Of a DNA stretch of 64,000 bases, positions 27,541 through 36,418 are shown piece by piece; the stretch's first letter is position 1; every line of letters begins with the position of its first letter. The DNA is from Acidisarcina sp963790505 (GTDB lineage Bacteria > Acidobacteriota > Terriglobia > Terriglobales > Acidobacteriaceae). The DNA is taken from the NCBI GenBank assembly GCA_963790505.1, contig CAWBOT010000004.1, positions 496,001-560,000 of the forward strand. Reading direction: 5' to 3'. Under the pieces are notes generated by a model. That model worked only from the letters and a program-made list of their open reading frames with translations. It ran no database searches and had not been told where the DNA came from. Both the position numbers and the translations under genes were made by a program.

Positions 27541-29357
27541 CTAGTCCTCCTCGACGGGGATCAACATGTTTGAGAGGAACTCGTCCCGCGGCAGAAAAGG
27601 GAAAAGGTCTTCGAGCGGCTTGGAGACGAACGAGCCATCAGGACGCTGTACCGAGGAGAGTCGGGGGCCGCGAAATTCATCCGGCAGTATGATCGTATCG
27701 CAGACCAGCGGGCCGCCGCGGGCAAGCACTCTCCGCAATCGGCGTACAGATTGGATTGATCGCGGATCGTGTCCGTCTTCAACCCGTAAGCCTGAGCCAC
27801 CTTGCCGATGTCCGGCATGCTCTGGCCCGTTTCTGGATTGCAGCCGATGCGAGGCGAGCCAAAGAAAGCTGTCTGCGAGATACGAATGGACGCATAGCCA
27901 TCGTTGTTCAAGACGAAAAATATGATGGGCAGCTGAAGTCGCGAGACAGTTTCCAACTCCTGAATGTTGAACTGAAACCCCCCGTCTCCATCGACACACA
28001 CGACGGGACGGCGGCCATTAGCCATGCAGACACCTATCGACGCAGCGATGCCAAAACCCATTGCGCCCAGCGCCGTCGTGTGGAAGACCCTTTGGCCGGG
28101 CTTGACGCGCAGCGCCAGCAAGAAGAGTTCAATTGCGCTCCCGGAGCTGCCGGAGACAATCGGAGTATTGTCGGGAAGAACATCCTGGAGCGCCTCGGCG
28201 AGGTAATACATACTGACCGGTCCTTGGGGCTTGCGGTGTTCATCTGTGATGATCGGATAGCGATGTTTTCCAGTCCGCGCAGCGCCGTTTCCAGGCGGAG
28301 CGATTCCGGGGTCGAATCTCAGATCTGCGGCGCAGAAGCGCTCGCATAAACTCGCCCGCATCTGCCTGCACCTTGGTTTGAATGGAGTCCCCCATTTTTC
28401 CCAACTCGGAGGGATCGATGTCCACCATCACTTTGTGGGCGGCGCGCGCAAGGCGTTCGGGAGAATAGCCGGTGATCACGCGATCCAGTCGAGCGCCAAG
28501 TGTCAGCAGGAAGTCGGAATTTTGGATGGCAAAGTTCGCTCCTCGCGGCGCGAGCGAGCCCGGCCGCCCCACGAAGAGGGGATGGTCGTCGGCAATCAGG
28601 TCGATCGCCAGCCACGTCGCCTCAACCGGAACATCGAGCAACTCCACGAGCTTCAGAAACTCCTTCTCCGCGCGAGCCAGGCGAATGCCATTGCCGGCGA
28701 GAAGCATCGGCCGTTCTGAGGCATTCAACGCGCGGATCGTCTCTTCGACCAGCGACTCAAGATCGATGCTTGTGGCAACCTCGCACTCCTGCGGGTCGAA
28801 ACCCGAGAGCTCTTCCGGTTCAATCTGACATCGCCTGCACGTCGAGCGGGATGTCGATCCACACCGGACCGGGCCGGCCCGACTTCGCGAGGTATAGCGC
28901 CTTCTCCATGTGGTAGCGAATGGAGCTTGGATCGTCGATCGTGACCGCGTACTTGGATAAGGGACGGACGATGGAGACGATATCGACTTCCTGCATGCCC
29001 ACTTGCCGGACCCCCAGCGGCATTCCGTCGGGAGTGAACATGCGGTCGGCGCGCTTGACTTGGCCGGACAGGAAGAGACAAGGGCGTCGAATCGAGCCAT
29101 GCGCCGGCCAGTCCAGTAATGGCATTGGTGGCGCCAGGACCGGTTGTGACGAGTGCTACGCCCAGGTGATTGGTGGCTTTCGAATAGTTTTCGGCGGCGA
29201 TTGCGCTGGCTTGCTCGTGAAGATTGCAGACAAACTCAAGCTCGGCACAGCGGCTTAGCGAGTCGTTCAAGTGCATGGCACCCCCACCGGGCACCAGGAA
29301 AACATGTTTCACACCGCAGTCCGCGATCGAGCGGAAAACGTAGTCCGAAAGCTTCAT
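27541..29357 (-). CDS. thiamine-pyrophosphate enzyme (acetolactate synthase/YerE type) broken by four apparent frameshifts
   Basis: Frames join into one protein of about 605 aa. The N-terminal PYR domain is MKLSDYVFRSIADCGVKHVFLVPGGGAMHLNDSL..LEFVCNLHEQASAIAAENYSK..VALVTTGPGATNAITGLAGAWLDS with the catalytic Glu (NLHEQ). The middle domain has LSGQVKRADRM..VDIVSIVRPLSKYAVTIDDP..GPVWIDIPLDVQA and LLAGNGIRLARAEKEFLKLVELLDVPVEATW. The PP domain has ALGAMGFGIAASIGVCMANG and VVCVDGDGGFQFNIQELETVSRLQLPIIFFVLNNDGYASI (GDG...NN TPP motif). Breaks lie near 29083 (extra base in GGG), 28832, 28267 (extra base in TTTT) and 27737 (missing base in AA). YerE-like members add a two-carbon unit from pyruvate to CDP-4-keto-3,6-dideoxyhexose, which would fit rfbF/G/H nearby. 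Confidence 0.78.
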
Positions 29358-29523
29358 GTTTCTTAGGCTCCGTCGGCTTCAACACTGAAATATTCAGCAA
29401 CTTGCTATAGCCAGAAGCTGCAACAGTGCCTGTTTGATAATAACGCACCGCTGCGCCAACTCTCACGTTGTGTGAGGAGGTAAACCGCTCGAGCAACGAT
29501 GCCGGGTAGCAGCGCCGATAGGG

Positions 29524-30921
29524 TTATTTGCCGATGCAGAAGGTGGAGAATATCTGGCTGAGGATATCGTCGGGGGTCGTCTGCCCGGTCAGTGCGTCGA
29601 GGTCGCGGAGGGCGGCGTAGAGGTCGAGCATCACCATCTCATGGGGAATGCTCTGGGCGGCGGAGTTTGTCGCGGCGGCGAGCGAGCGAATCGCCAGGGT
29701 GATTGCCTGATGCTGGCGGAGATTGGTGATCATCCCACTCTGCCCCTCGCCGGCAGGGCCTCGAGCCAGAGCGAGTATCTTCTCGCGGAGCTCGGCGAGG
29801 CCGACACTGGTCTTGGCTGAAATGGGAAGGGGTGCGTATGATCCTGGCCGGTCGGGAAACGAGGGTTGAGCGGTACCAGTGAGAAGGTCGATCTTATTCA
29901 ACACGGCGACACTCTGCCGCCCCTCGAGCGTTGCGATCAGCTCCATCTCCTGAGTGAAGTCTTCTGCAGTGGCATCCATCACGACGAGGACGATATCGGC
30001 GTCAGCGAGGGTCTCGCGGGATTTCTGGATGCCGATGGCCTCGGCTTCGTCGGAGGCTTCGCGAAGGCCGGCGGTATCGATCAGGTGAACTGGAATGCCT
30101 CCGAGAGAGACGGTTTCGGTGACCAGGTCGCGGGTGGTCCCGGGGACGGCGGTGACGATGGCGCGTTCGCGTTCGACGAGGCGGTTGAAGAGCGAGGACT
30201 TGCCGACGTTGGGACGGCCGACGATCGCCAGGGTCAGTCCCGAATGCACGATGCGGCCCTGAGCGAAGGAAGACTCAACGGGCGCGAGCATGGCGCTTAT
30301 AAGCTCGATGCGATTGACGATTTCGGCATTGGGAATCACATCGATGTCGTCTTCGGCAAAGTCGATGCCTGCCTCGACCGTTGCGATGAGAGTAATAAGC
30401 GCGTCTTTAGCGGGTTGGATGCGATGGGAGAGAGCACCGCTCAACTGGCTCGCGGCGACTCGGGCCTGATAGAGAGTCTGGGCGTCGATGAGGTCGCGCA
30501 CGGCTTCGGCCTGGGTGAGATCGATGCGGCCAGAGAGAAAGGCTCGCTGGGTGAACTCACCCGGATCGGCGAGGCGGGCACCGCGTTCCAATGCAAGGCG
30601 CAGCAGCAGGTCGAGGACTACCGGCGCTCCGTGGGCGGCGATCTCGACGATGTCTTCGCCGGTGTAGGAGTTGGGCGCAGCGAAGAGGGTGACCACGGCT
30701 TCGTCGATGCGGCCTTCTCCGGATGCTTCAGGGTCGAGGATTTCCGCGAATCGAGCGCGGCCGTGGGCCAGCGGATTCTTCAGGCGCAGCATTGGGGAGG
30801 CGATGGCAATGGCGTCTGGGCCGGAGAGGCGCACGATGCCTATGCCTCCGCGGCCGGGAGGCGTGGAGATGGCGACGATGGTGTCGATGGTTGTGTGGGG
30901 GCCGATCCGCGATTGCTGCAC
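29524..30921 (-). CDS. mnmE: tRNA modification GTPase MnmE
   Basis: 465 aa. The N-terminal tetrahydrofolate-binding domain has IDTIVAISTPPGRGGIGIVRLSGPDA and RAFLSGRIDLTQAEAVRDLIDAQT. The GTPase domain has GRPNVGKSSLFNRLVERERAIVTAVPGTTRD, the DTAGLRE G3 motif and NKID. It ends in the invariant FCIGK, whose Cys is needed for function. With MnmG it makes the 5-carboxymethylaminomethyl group on wobble uridine 34 of tRNAs. It is leftward and is the first gene of the conserved origin block (mnmE, jag, yidC, yidD, rnpA, rpmH). Here two regulator genes are interposed between it and jag. Confidence 0.97.
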   Translation of the reverse strand: MQQSRIGPHTTIDTIVAISTPPGRGGIGIVRLSGPDAIAIASPMLRLKNPLAHGRARFAEILDPEASGEGRIDEAVVTLFAAPNSYTGEDIVEIAAHGAPVVLDLLLRLALERGARLADPGEFTQRAFLSGRIDLTQAEAVRDLIDAQTLYQARVAASQLSGALSHRIQPAKDALITLIATVEAGIDFAEDDIDVIPNAEIVNRIELISAMLAPVESSFAQGRIVHSGLTLAIVGRPNVGKSSLFNRLVERERAIVTAVPGTTRDLVTETVSLGGIPVHLIDTAGLREASDEAEAIGIQKSRETLADADIVLVVMDATAEDFTQEMELIATLEGRQSVAVLNKIDLLTGTAQPSFPDRPGSYAPLPISAKTSVGLAELREKILALARGPAGEGQSGMITNLRQHQAITLAIRSLAAATNSAAQSIPHEMVMLDLYAALRDLDALTGQTTPDDILSQIFSTFCIGK

Positions 30922-31023
30922 GGGTCTAGTTTAGGGGATCACGGCTTTGAGATTCGGCGGGACCGGGGCCGTTGGCACCAGGCGAAGGATCGAGGCCCGG
31001 CTTTCCCTTGAGCATTTTGGCGA

Positions 31024-31413
31024 TCAGTCGTAGAAATGCCATTTATTGGCCAGCGCAGATTTCAGCGCCGGCACGAGCTGGCATGGAGCGTCCATCTTTG
31101 AAACGAAGCCGAGCGCTCCCAGCCTTCTCGCTTCATTCACCAGATCCTGATCACGGGTTTGGCTTAGAAAGACGATCCTCGAACCGGCGGACACCTTTCG
31201 GATCTCCCGAGCGGCCTCGAATCCGTTCACTTCGGGAAGCCGGAGGTCGAGCAACACGATGTCCGGTTGCAGCTCCGCGCTCATATCAATTGCGTCGAGG
31301 CCGTCAGAGCCCTCGCCGGCAATCTCGAATTCCGGATGTTGCTTCAACATTGACACGACGCAATAGCGCCAAAACTCATAATCATCCACGATCAAAACTC
31401 TTACCGATGCCAC
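31024..31413 (-). CDS. single-domain response regulator (receiver)
   Basis: 129 aa from the GTG at 31413 (GGGGG about ten bases upstream); another GTG at 31455 is in frame. It is a CheY-like receiver: SVRVLIVDDYEFWRY with the acidic pair, DIVLLDLRLPEVNGFEAAREI with the phospho-acceptor Asp, IVFLSQTRD with the conserved Ser/Thr position, and GALGFVSKMDAP with the conserved Lys. There is no output domain, and the protein ends at WHFYD, so it either acts by protein interaction or is a phosphorelay intermediate. No histidine kinase is adjacent. It sits 102 bases downstream of the mnmE start, in the same direction. Confidence 0.88.
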   Translation of the reverse strand: MASVRVLIVDDYEFWRYCVVSMLKQHPEFEIAGEGSDGLDAIDMSAELQPDIVLLDLRLPEVNGFEAAREIRKVSAGSRIVFLSQTRDQDLVNEARRLGALGFVSKMDAPCQLVPALKSALANKWHFYD

Positions 31414-31568
31414 TTCACAAAATCCCCCTGCCAAAGTGACGTTCGCCCTTGCCACAAGAGTGCTCTGGGCCGAACGACGCCATCTTTAAGAATGGCAGCG
31501 ACTGCGGTTCAGGTCGTTGCTCAAGCGCAATGAAGGAAAGGGGATGTGGAGACTGAAGATGCGATTCG

Positions 31569-32261
31569 TCAGTGCTTGAGACGCAAGAGGCCTTTCGCAG
31601 AGCGGAGGATGACTTTGCCTCGTCCCTTGACCAGAACTCCGTCACGCTGCCACTCGCTCAAGAGGCGGCTGGCGGTGAAGATGGTGACGTTTGCCTCGCT
31701 GGCGAGCTCTTCATTGCGAACGGTCACCTCGACACCTTGGTCGACCTTGTGCCCGATTCCGGTGGCGAGATCTCCGAGGACGAGAGCAAGGCGGTGACGG
31801 GCTGTTTGACCCATCGCCGATATGTGGGCGACGCGGTACCACCGCGCATAGTCATAGGCCAGCAGCGTGCCATTGTCGAGCAGGCGAGGGCACTTAACGG
31901 CGAAAGCCCGCAGGGCGGCGCGGGGCCACACGAGGGCGATGCAGGGCTTGATGGCCTCGGCGCTCAAGAGATAGTCGACAGGCTCAGACAAAAGTGCGGA
32001 CATGCTGCATACGTCACCGGGATGAATGCGGCGAAGCAGGACGTTTCCGCCTTCCATCGTTGTGCAGAAGAAACGGGCAAGCCCGCGGACGAGAAGCGCG
32101 AGGGAGTCGGCTGGAAATCCCTCGCGGGTGATGTGCGCTCCGGGCCGATAACTCCGAACGGTAGCCGATTCCAATAGCAAAGTTCGCTCTCCCGGAGTGA
32201 GCCCATCCAGAAGTTTGGGCGATAATCCGCGCAGCAGAACGACAGCCTCAGAGAGAGTCAT
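31569..32261 (-). CDS. Crp/Fnr-family transcriptional regulator
   Basis: 230 aa from the ATG at 32261; a GTG at 32276 would add five residues. The N-terminal cyclic-nucleotide-binding-type jelly roll has TVRSYRPGAHITREGFPADSLALLVRGLARFF and GGNVLLRRIHPGDVCSMSALLSEPVDYLLSAEA. The C-terminal winged helix has MGQTARHRLALVLGDLATGIGHKVDQGVEVTVRNEELASEANVTIFTASRLLSEWQRDGVLVKGRGKVIL. The recognition helix is in the ANVTIFTASRLLSEW stretch. No N-terminal Fe-S cysteines of the Fnr type are present, so the signal is unknown. It lies between the response regulator and jag. Confidence 0.9.
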   Translation of the reverse strand: MTLSEAVVLLRGLSPKLLDGLTPGERTLLLESATVRSYRPGAHITREGFPADSLALLVRGLARFFCTTMEGGNVLLRRIHPGDVCSMSALLSEPVDYLLSAEAIKPCIALVWPRAALRAFAVKCPRLLDNGTLLAYDYARWYRVAHISAMGQTARHRLALVLGDLATGIGHKVDQGVEVTVRNEELASEANVTIFTASRLLSEWQRDGVLVKGRGKVILRSAKGLLRLKH

Positions 32262-32318
32262 ACCCGATGCTCGCACAGCAGTCTAATGCGAGAAAGGATT
32301 TTATATCGCTGCGGAAAG

Positions 32319-33005
32319 CTAGTCGCGGCGGCGTGGCCGGTCGCCATAAGGGCGATCGCGTCCGGACGGGCCCCGACCGGAAGAGCTGCGGCCCGGGCGA
32401 CGGTCTCCGTATCCGCGATCGGAATGAGGGCGGCGGCTTGCCTCGGCGGCGGCGCGAGCGAGCGGTGAGCCTTTCGGATAGGCGACGACGTAGCGCCCGA
32501 GGCCCTCGCCGCTACTGGCGGTCTCGAGGTCGTCATATTCCTTCAGCGCAAGATGCAACATGCGGCGTTCGCGCGAGCTCATGGGCGCAAAGTTGAATGG
32601 CTGGCCGGTACGGCGGACGCTTTCAGCAGCGGTCTCGGCGGTGAGCTTGAGTTCGCGAGCGCGGAGCGCCTTGAAGTGGTTAGCGTCGAAGGAGACCTTG
32701 TCGTGCTCCTCGGGCTCGAGGCGGATGATCTTGGCAGCGACGTGTTCGAGGGCGCGGAGTAACTCGCCGCCTCGTTCGGTGAGCAGGACGGCGTCGGGGC
32801 CGGCGAGTTCCACGTAGATCTCGCGGGCTTCGAGGCCGTCGGGGTCGGCTGCGCCGCCGCCGGCGGTGATGCGGTACTTTACCCGCAGGCCGCCAGTCTT
32901 CACCAGGAGCTGAAGGAAGCCGGCTATTTTGTTGGCTGCTGCTGCGTGATCTTCAATGGGCATCGTCGAGTTGGGTCCCTTTTCCTGGTTTATCGAATCC
33001 CACAT
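32319..33005 (-). CDS. jag: Jag/KhpB-like RNA-binding protein (KH and R3H domains)
   Basis: 228 aa from the ATG at 33005 (MWDSINQEKG). ATGs at 32963 and 33110 are alternatives, the last overlapping yidC by about 60 bases. The KH-like domain has IEDHAAAANKIAGFLQLLVKTGGLRVKYRITA...REIYVELAGPDAVLLTERGGELLRALEHVAAKII. The R3H domain has DANHFKALRARELKLTAETAAESVRRTGQPFNFAPMSSRERRMLHLALKEY with the R-x4-H pattern (RRMLH). The C-terminal 45 residues are a low-complexity Arg/Gly/Ser tail (YGDRRPGRSSSGRGPSGRDRPYGDRPRRRD), unusual for Jag and suggesting extra RNA binding. The N-terminal Jag_N domain is absent. Confidence 0.85.
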   Translation of the reverse strand: MWDSINQEKGPNSTMPIEDHAAAANKIAGFLQLLVKTGGLRVKYRITAGGGAADPDGLEAREIYVELAGPDAVLLTERGGELLRALEHVAAKIIRLEPEEHDKVSFDANHFKALRARELKLTAETAAESVRRTGQPFNFAPMSSRERRMLHLALKEYDDLETASSGEGLGRYVVAYPKGSPLARAAAEASRRPHSDRGYGDRRPGRSSSGRGPSGRDRPYGDRPRRRD

Positions 33006-33048
33006 TTGCTGCGACGTTCTTTTTAGACGGTCGAAGGCGGGCAGAAGT

Positions 33049-34829
33049 TCATCGACGGCCCGCCGCGGGTTTGCCGAGCCGTTTGGCCGCGCGTTTGGCG
33101 GCGATGTCATGCATTTCGCGGCCGAGACTGGTCCGGTTCATCACCGTCTGCTGGACGATGTTCACGATATTGCCGCAGGCCCAATAGAGCGCGAGGCCGG
33201 AGGCGACGCTCCAGGTCATGAAGCCAAAGACCGCAGGCATGGTGAAGGCCATCATGCGCTGTTGGGCAGGATCGACACCGGGCGACGGGGTGAGGTACTG
33301 CACCAGGAACATGGAGACGATGAAGAAGACGGGCAGGATGTGGAGCGGATCGGGCGAGGCCAGGTCGGGCAGCCAGAGCCAGTGCGCCTGGCGCAGCTCG
33401 AAGACATTCGAGAGCATGTTGTAGAAGCCGTAGAGCAGGGGCCACTGGATGAGCATGGGCAGGCAGCCACCGAACATGTTTGCGCCCTCTTTTTCTGCAG
33501 AGCGAAGATCTCCTGGTTCATGTCGGCGCGGCGGGGGTCGTTCATCTTGTATTTCTTGTAGCGCTCCTTGATCGCCTCCATCTGCGGCTGAATGCGCTGC
33601 ATCTTGAGCGCGGATTTCATCATGGTGATGCGCGTGGGCAGCATGGCCAAATTGATGACCAGGGTGAGCAGCAGGATCGACCAGCCCCAGTTGGAGACGA
33701 TGTGCTCATGCATCCAGTGCAGGATGATGAAGAGCGGCTCAGAGATGATCTTCATCCAGCCGAAGCTGACGATGGGCTCGATGTCGGGACCGTTGGGCTT
33801 GCCGTCAGCGCCCGTGGCCTTCACGCTCTTAAGCACGTCGATGAGCTTGGGTCCGGCGTAGAGTCGCGCCGAGGTCGGGGCACCAAGCAGGCCGACAGCC
33901 GCGCCAAGGACTGGCGCCCGGTCGGTCACGTTGGGATCGGGCTTTTTGAGGTTGCGGGGAATCGTGATGTCGCTATGCAGCTGAACAGCTGTCGTCTGCT
34001 GCGGCGTGTCGGGAAGAAAGATGGCGGCAAAATAAAGATCGCTGACGCCGGCCCAGTCCATTGAGGCGGTTGGCGGGCTGTTGAGCGTCGCTCCGCCGAT
34101 AACCTTCTTGTAGGCGTCCGAGTTGGATTTCCCGCCCTGCATCGAGTTAAACGTTCCCTTGGCATATTGGGGCAGGGTGTCCTGATCGCCGAAGCCGGAG
34201 GGCCAAGCGAGCAGCGCGGTTACCGGGGCACCGTTCTGCTCGACCGATGTCTCGGCGTGAACGACGTAGCTCGAATCGAAGCTGAAGGTCTTGCGCGCGG
34301 CCAGGCCGCCATCAGACCAGGTAAAGCTGAGGGTCGCGGGGGCATTGATGTCTCCAGTGGTGGAGGGAACGAACAATGCCTGTGCAAGCCGGGTGCGCAA
34401 GCCCGAGTCATAGGTGAAGAGAGAGAGGGGGTAGCCGAACTGGGCGGCAGCCTGCTTGTTGACGAGATCGAGCGGCTTGCCATCGGCGTCTTTGTACTTC
34501 TTCAAAATCCAGGAGGTGACCTGCGCGCCGCGGTTGGTGAACTGAATGCGATAGAGCTCATTCTCGACGATCGTGGACGATTCGCCGGCTGCGGTGACGG
34601 CGGCGGCACTCCCGGATTTCGATGCAGCTGCGATCGGCGCGGAGGATGCAGATGCGGAGCTCGTCTGCGCGGGCAGAGTCTGTTGCACGGGAGGCGCGGT
34701 TTCGGCCGCCTTCTTAGGCTTGAAATACTGCAGCCCAAAGAACATGAGGATAAAGATGGCGGTGAAGGCGAGCATGGTCTTCGAGTCCTGCCCGCCGCCC
34801 TGCTGATTTGGATTTTTGATCTCTGGCAA
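33049..34829 (-). CDS. yidC: membrane protein insertase YidC, frameshifted in an A run
   Basis: Frames join into one protein of about 593 aa. It starts MPEIKNPNQQGGGQDSKTMLAFTAIFILMFFGLQYFKP (TM1). A periplasmic beta-sandwich domain follows (about 100-350: ENELYRIQFTNRGAQVTSWILKKYKDADGKPLDLVN...). Then comes the insertase core with WGWSILLLTLVINLAMLPTRITMMKSALKMQRIQPQMEAIKERYKKYKMNDPRRADMNQEIFALQKK. The frame is lost at the run of five A in the coding strand (33490-33494 as T). With one more A it continues EGANMFGGCLPMLIQWPLLYGFYNML...QQRMMAFTMPAVFGFMTWSVASGLALYWACGNIVNIVQQTVMNR. YidC is essential, so a sequencing error is the best explanation. The gene lies between yidD and jag. Confidence 0.92.
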
Positions 34830-34838
34830 AAGGTGTTC

Positions 34839-35225
34839 CTATCGACGTTCGTAAGGCAAGGTTGCGGCGACTGGCCGCGAACCGGCGGCAGGGACGGGCC
34901 GAAACCCTGTTTCTTCTATGGTAATTGGCGGCGCGGAAGCTTGCATTGGTTGCGCAGGCTGCAACCCAGGCACGGGATCGAATTCGGCGGCGTGGAAGGG
35001 ATGGCACTTCGCGATACGGCGAAGCGCGAGCAGTGCGCCGCGGAATAACCCGTGACGATCGAGGGCGGCGGCGGCATATTCGGAGCAAGTCGGTTGAAAG
35101 CGGCATGCGCCGGCCGATCCGCTTGCGGCGTGAAGAAATGGGGAGAGCAACTTCCTGTAAACAAAGAAGGGTGCGCGAATCAGCACACTGCGCAACGGGC
35201 GATGGTCAGATGCGGATGAGCTCAC
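34839..35225 (-). CDS. yidD: membrane protein insertion efficiency factor YidD
   Basis: 128 aa. The family core PFFVYRKLLSPFLHAASGSAGACRFQPTCSEYAAAALDRHGLFRGALLALRRIAKCHPFHAAEFDPVPG matches the YidD signature, with the three cysteines in CRFQPTCSEYA and KCHP. The remaining 40 residues are a proline-rich tail beyond the usual length of 70 to 100 aa. It is thought to aid YidC-dependent insertion at the cytoplasmic membrane face. Its start overlaps the rnpA stop by four bases, and yidC follows ten bases after, consistent with one leftward operon. Confidence 0.9.
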   Translation of the reverse strand: MSSSASDHRPLRSVLIRAPFFVYRKLLSPFLHAASGSAGACRFQPTCSEYAAAALDRHGLFRGALLALRRIAKCHPFHAAEFDPVPGLQPAQPMQASAPPITIEETGFRPVPAAGSRPVAATLPYERR

Positions 35226-35668
35226 AGTTCGACCCTGGCGTCGACAGGCCTGCCGGGGACCGACTTGCCAGCGCTTAACTTCGTTATCGCGGAGTCGATC
35301 GTAGTGAAGATACGCACAACTTCGCTCTCCAGTTTCGCGAATTCCATGGTGAGGACCGACTTGCGGGGGTGCAGTACGATGTCAACGTTGGCGTGGACGA
35401 GTTCGACGCGGCGGCGGACGATGTCGCGCATTCTGCGCTTGATGCGGTTGCGGTCGACCGCCTTGCCGAGGACCTTGCCCGCGGTGAGGCCAACGCGCGG
35501 GCCGACCAGCCCGGGAGACCCCTGCCCGCGCAGGGCGAAGAAATAACTCATGGAAGGGGAAAACTGTTTGCGACCCTCGCGGTATACGCGCTGATAGTCG
35601 GCGTGCTTGCGCAGGCGAAAGTCCGCCGGCGCGCTCGGGTCATCGTCGCCGCCGGCAGTCGTCTGCAT
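35222..35668 (-). CDS. rnpA: ribonuclease P protein component
   Basis: 148 aa from the ATG at 35668; the open frame extends to 35806 and would give 194 aa, but that N-terminus has no recognised sequence. The family signature is complete: FRLRKHADYQRVYREGRKQFSPSMSYFFAL, then GLTAGKVLGKAVDRNRIKRRMRDIVRRRVEL with the RNR motif that contacts P RNA, and VDIVLHPRKSVLTMEFAKLESEVVRIF. It forms RNase P with the RNA subunit and matures tRNA 5' ends. It lies downstream of rpmH, as in most bacteria, with yidD overlapping its 3' end. Confidence 0.93.
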   Translation of the reverse strand: MQTTAGGDDDPSAPADFRLRKHADYQRVYREGRKQFSPSMSYFFALRGQGSPGLVGPRVGLTAGKVLGKAVDRNRIKRRMRDIVRRRVELVHANVDIVLHPRKSVLTMEFAKLESEVVRIFTTIDSAITKLSAGKSVPGRPVDARVEL

Positions 35669-35837
35669 AGATCCATTGTGACGCAAGGAGGGCTTCTCGC
35701 CAGGGCGCACGAAGGCGTCGCGCTGCAGCGGCCGAGTTACCGGCCCTGCAACGTCGATGGGGGAATTTCGAGGGGTGTTGAAGACTGCGGTGGGATAAGC
35801 AACCATTGGCAGCCGCGTGGAAGCTGCGGCGAAAGAG

Positions 35838-35993
35838 CTAGTCGCGGTATCCCGCGCTCACGGCTACGCGATGGCGGCCCTTGGCGCGGCGGCGGGAGAG
35901 AACTGCTGCCCCGCTCTTGGTCTTCATACGCACCCTGAATCCGTGCGTCTTGGAACGGTGACGGCGGTTGGGTTGAAATGTGCGCTTCGGCAT
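35838..35993 (-). CDS. rpmH: 50S ribosomal protein L34
   Basis: 51 aa read directly on the minus strand from the ATG at 35993: MPKRTFQPNRRHRSKTHGFR followed by VRMKTKSGAAVLSRRRAKGR and HRVAVSAGYRD. This matches L34 throughout, including KRTFQPNRR and the terminal HRVAVS extension common outside the Gammaproteobacteria. TAGGAG lies about 13 bases upstream. It is the promoter-proximal gene of the rpmH-rnpA-yidD-yidC operon and is divergent from dnaA, with 425 bases between their starts. Confidence 0.97.
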   Translation of the reverse strand: MPKRTFQPNRRHRSKTHGFRVRMKTKSGAAVLSRRRAKGRHRVAVSAGYRD

Positions 35994-36069
35994 GGAAGTG
36001 CGCTCCTATGATTACTGTCGATTGACGTCGCTGATTACGCGAGCCATTTGGGTGTTAATTACTCGGTTT

Positions 36070-36099
36070 AGTATAGACGATTTGTCCGCATCGCCGCAA
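36070..36099 (-). promoter_or_regulatory. probable rpmH promoter
   Basis: Read on the minus strand, TTGCGG (36099-36094) and TATACT (36075-36070) are spaced by 18 bases, a reasonable sigma-70-type -35/-10 pair. The -10 lies about 75 bases from the rpmH start. This is a motif reading only. Confidence 0.5.
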
Positions 36100-36176
36100 A
36101 AACCGCGACTGAATCGCAGTCTTCACCACGAGTGGTGCAACTCTCCGGGAAAAGAAATTTTTCCGTGAAAGACTCG

Positions 36177-36205
36177 TTACGACGGTCTTGCAAGCGTGCT
36201 ACTAT
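36177..36205 (+). promoter_or_regulatory. possible dnaA promoter
   Basis: TTACGA at 36177-36182 and TACTAT at 36200-36205 have a 17-base spacer and point toward dnaA, 214 bases upstream of its ATG. The -35 is a weak match, so the call is tentative. Confidence 0.35.
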
Positions 36206-36418
36206 CGCTTTCGTTCACGACAGAAATCTGCACGTCAGGCTGTCTGTTTGCCGATCGATTTAGTAGCACTCGATCTCTAAACGTTCGAGTGCAAGCTCCA
36301 AGCACACGAGAGAAGTACGACGCACGCTGCGGGCCTCCCCGCAAGGCGATGCGCCGTATCTGCTTTCATTTTTCCGCCAGGGGCACCGACCGGTTGGCGG
36401 CCCTGAGCAAGGAAGTTT

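Larger units (their letters stand above)
35994..36418. other. rpmH-dnaA divergent intergenic region, no consensus DnaA boxes seen
   Basis: This 425-base spacer separates rpmH and dnaA, which point outward. It holds the likely promoters for both, described separately. It also has an imperfect AT-rich inverted repeat at about 36148-36164 (GGAAAA/TTTTCC arms). I looked for TTATCCACA-like sequences on both strands and saw none, so the origin is better placed at 39.1-39.6 kb. Confidence 0.6.

Noticed and set aside
29866..31011. 381-aa plus-strand frame
   Set aside because: Antisense to mnmE, which is complete and conserved.
35994..36418. oriC in the rpmH-dnaA gap
   Set aside because: This is a common place for an origin, but no DnaA-box-like sequence is visible there, while several occur upstream of dnaN.
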